Source: Quillaja saponaria
Lineage: Eukaryota; Streptophyta; Magnoliopsida; Fabales; Quillajaceae
Direction: 5' to 3'
NCBI GenBank assembly: GCA_029379385.1
Contig: CM055611.1
Coordinates: 5,332,001-5,396,000 of the forward strand
Length of the DNA: 64,000 nucleotides
In this document: positions 61,021-64,000 of the stretch, one piece after another
How positions within the stretch are numbered: position 1 is the stretch's first letter
How the letters are laid out: each line of letters opens with the position of its first letter
Position numbers and translations under genes: made by a program
Notes under the pieces: generated by a model
Told to the model about the DNA's origin: nothing
Databases searched by the model: none
Seen by the model: only the letters and a program-made list of their open reading frames with translations

Positions 61021-62400
61021 TAACACCCTAAATAAATATTATTTCTAACACTCTATGTTATGCATTTAAATTTGATGCACTTCCTATTTTCTAATAAAAT
61101 TATCTTCGCATGTACTATGCATCAAATTTTGCTTTACATTATGCAACAATTCTAACTTACAAATCTAAGTCATGAAGATGGGTACCCAATCAAACTCCTA
61201 TTATTGGTCATATGAACTAGTAGACAACTTTTCATCTAGTAGTACTTGAGAAGAGTGACATCAAATATATCCCACTTCACGACTATAAAGGTATAGGCAA
61301 AGTAACCCCAATCTTAAGGAAAAGCATAAGCAGTTATTCAAATATCCTAGTTTTTAACGTGATCCCTCGGATGCTAAATTGTCAAAGGTACCGAGTCATC
61401 CAACTTAGAGAGAGAGCCATAAAAGATGACACTCAGCCAGAAAGTTAATAGTGACACTCGGGGTGGGCAGCATAGGATAGGAAGCCAATGTCCAAAAAAA
61501 TAAATTGTTTAAGATGCCACCTTAGCTTGGACATTAATAATGAAACCGGTGAGGAAGCCAACATACAAAATAACTGATCGAGCATATGACGATTTGCTAG
61601 GATGCCAATAGTCATGCTCGAAGTGGGTCCACATGCTAGGAAGCTGGCTTCTAGACTGATTGATCGAGTGTATGATGATCGGCTAGGACGGCAATAGTCA
61701 CGCTCAAAGTTGGTTGCAGAGGGTAGGAAAATAAACTTGCACGCAAAACCAAATGAAAACAATATGGCATAATGTGTCACCCAAATACACAACATATGGG
61801 GTCCCGTACATGAAACATCCACAAAATAGCATGTAGCAAAGTGCGACCAGAACACTATAATGTGTAATTCCTACAAGACTTACCAAAAAAACATACACAT
61901 AAGTTTAACTAGAACAACATAATATAGATCAACATGATCAATATACCAAGTCCTGATTGATTCCTATACATAGTCTACTGGTCGATCGGTTGGTCACTCT
62001 GGCCTAACTTTCATAATCTTTATCCGGATACTTCATGTGGTCCACAAGATAGTTAGGATACTCACCTTTGAACATGTTGCTGAGTGCTACCTAAGCCCAA
62101 CCATAATACACAGTGGAGTCTTTGTATTCCTTGTACTACATGTAAGCTCTATCGCGTAAAAAGCTAAGATGAACACCATTCGTAAGACTCTCACCTCTTC
62201 TATGAGCACGACACACTATTCGGTCACTCAAACTCTTAACTTGATAAATGGAGTGTTTTTCTGAGAACTTGTCTTCACTGCTCTTGTGATATAATGATAT
62301 ATAGTAATGATTAAAATGTTGTTTCGAGATACCGTATTGATTAGGCTGAAACATATATAAAAGATATTACGATAATGGTGTATAATTTAGGAATGAAAGA
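61021..62400. repeat. degenerate repeats, no gene
   Basis: Two adjacent diverged units at about 61569-61735 share GAT(C)GAGxxTATGA(C/T)GAT and CTAGGA.G.CAATAGTCA(C/T)GCTC. A looser copy precedes them. The 136-codon minus-strand frame across this region has no recognisable family and is probably accidental. Confidence 0.45.
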
Positions 62401-63385
62401 ACATCAATATATATATATATATATATTATGTACTACATATTTGTATTTGATTTTTAATTGATTTGTAAAGGGTATATGATATGCCTAATATGATTCCTTT
62501 AAAGCTATGAATACTTAAAAAATCTAAAATAAGTAATCATCTTTTACTTAGCCATGTTTTTCTATATATAAAAAAAAATATTAATAATTGGGAAACAAAT
62601 TAAAAATTATTTATATATACATCTGTGAAATGATATGAAAATTATTTAATTACTATGTCAAGAGGTATTGAAAAATAATTATGAGAAAATATATGGTTGA
62701 TATTAATTGTGCTATTTCAATTTAAAACCTAACATATATATATTATATTTGTAAGTTTGTTACTTTCATTTATATGTGATTTGTAGTGTTAAATTGGTCT
62801 GAGAGTAAGTAAGTTTGTATAAATCAGATTGACCATAAGTCAAATATATGTTTATTATATAAATGAATAAATCATGTTGATAAGTCTAATATATGTTTGG
62901 TATATATTTATAGTAGTAGAAAATTAAGTTTACTTTTCTATTAGACTCAGTGTTAAATCAAATCTTATCTATCAAACAAATTTAAAAAAAAATGAATTAA
63001 AATAATAATTAAGGTGTTAACCATACTCAAATCATTTCTCACAAATTGAAAGGAAAAACACAAAACAAAGAGTCTCTTAAATAACATATTTATCTTACGC
63101 ACATGCTTATTGACTTTTCTGAAATAAAGTTATTTTAATATTTTTAGTCATATTTACAAGGAAAAAGGAAATAGGAGTTTGTTTCAAGTTGGAGTGGTGT
63201 GGATAATTATTAAGAGGTAAAAGATAAATGAGTTCTAATTGATATGTGGTCAATGACTGGGGTAATGGATAATATTAGGAGAGATAAAATAATATTTTAA
63301 TTATTTTATAATTAGTTTGAAATGAATTAATTTATACTACTCTAAAGTAAGAGACCGTAATGGTCTTCTAGCTTTTAAAATAGTA
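62401..63385. other. AT-rich stretch with a TA microsatellite
   Basis: A TA run at 62407-62426. Near 63330-63375 lies a possible Helitron-type 3' terminus similar to the one at 25394-25416. No gene. Confidence 0.45.
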
Positions 63386-63389
63386 TAGA

Positions 63390-63830
63390 TAAGTCAGTTT
63401 GGGAGTTGGATATCGAGAAGGTGAAACTAGGATTTTCACATGCACCTATTTGGGTTCAGTTGTGGGGACTCCCTCCTCACTGTTGTACAACTAAAATAGG
63501 ATGGAAATTGGGGAGCTTGTTGTTGATTGTCATTCAAGTTGAGCTATTTCATGCGCGTGGAAAACAAGGTAGGATAATCGAATGTCTACTGCAATGGGAT
63601 TTGCAAGTCAATCATGGTGAAATGAGTCTTTGAGGAGAATTACATAGTTAAACTGTAATACAAGAAGTATTGCTTCTTTTGCGGTATCATAGGCAATCAT
63701 GAACGTAGTTCAACAGCCAAGATCAAACTAGAAATGCGTGGGGTTGATTGCCCCTTGCAATATGACAATTCCTTACGAGCTCAGAGATTGGACGGAAGGA
63801 CAATGGACAAGTCCGAATGTAGATGGCCAC
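63390..63830 (+). pseudogene. L1-type LINE ORF1 (DUF4283) fragment
   Basis: The stretch FSHAPIWVQLWGLPPHC...IGWKLGSLL matches the DUF4283 region of plant L1 ORF1 proteins (W.Q.WGLP.....E...IG...G). After a stop the similarity continues to a CCHC-like block (YKKYCFFCGIIGNHERS). ORF1 proteins bind LINE RNA. The frame is broken. The element may continue beyond the window end; no reverse transcriptase is visible here. Confidence 0.6.
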
Positions 63831-64000
63831 TGAATCAAGCAACTTGAAAGCAGGAACAGTTTGACAACAAGAATCATTTTTGCACAGGTTATCGGAGCTC
63901 ACAGTAGTTGGGCATGGAGAGGATATGTGTCACAATACATATGGTCTAAGCATAGGGCTCCAAACCAATGACCTCATGGAAGAAAGAAGGCACATTTTCA

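Noticed and set aside
61445..61855. 136-codon minus-strand frame with hydrophobic segments
   Set aside because: It spans diverged tandem repeats and shows no recognisable domain or splice partners.

Overview
This is an AT-rich nuclear window from a flowering plant, most likely a eudicot. The evidence is three intron-containing plant gene types (a plastid DUF760 / UV-B-induced-type protein, a GH17+X8 beta-1,3-glucanase and two GASA/snakin peptides), degenerate plastid DNA, and a dense layer of plant transposons (CACTA, Mutator-like, hAT, TRIM, long gypsy-type LTRs, RTE and L1 LINEs). No bacterial or phage signal was seen. I could not identify the species.

Layout: 1-2.5 kb holds a possible Copia-type LTR and a 75-bp tandem duplication. 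2.5-6.1 kb is a non-autonomous CACTA element with six ~167-bp tandem units. 7.75-9.0 kb is an hAT-type element with a probable SINE inside it. 10.8-13.0 kb (minus) is the DUF760 gene. 16.3-18.5 kb is a truncated long LTR ending in a large inverted repeat. 19.6-25.0 kb is a long-TIR Mutator-like element (9-bp target duplication) split by a 4.04-kb solo LTR (perfect 5-bp target duplication). 26.4-27.3 kb is a scrambled patch of plastid rpoB, ndhH and ndhA fragments. 28.4-30.0 kb (minus) is the glucanase gene. 34.4 kb carries an hAT MITE with a perfect 8-bp target duplication. 36.5-45.5 kb is a decayed TNP2-type CACTA whose transposase is split by a complete TRIM. 45.8-49.8 kb is a second 4-kb solo LTR in the opposite orientation.

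45.6-59.6 kb contains a duplicated segment carrying two GASA genes. Copy A took the 4-kb solo LTR, and copy B still shows the empty site. Copy B took an insert that contains an element with 30-bp terminal inverted repeats. That element holds an EPFL-like peptide-gene fragment and an inositol-tetrakisphosphate-kinase-like fragment, so it looks like a gene-capturing (Pack-type) transposon. An RTE LINE lies between the two copies. The end of the window holds a gypsy gag remnant, degenerate repeats and an L1 ORF1 fragment.

The genes do not form a pathway. The glucanase acts on wall callose/glucan, GASA peptides are secreted cysteine-rich peptides, and the DUF760 protein is predicted to be plastidic. 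Most of the biology on view is a layered history of nested insertions that can be ordered in time from their target duplications.
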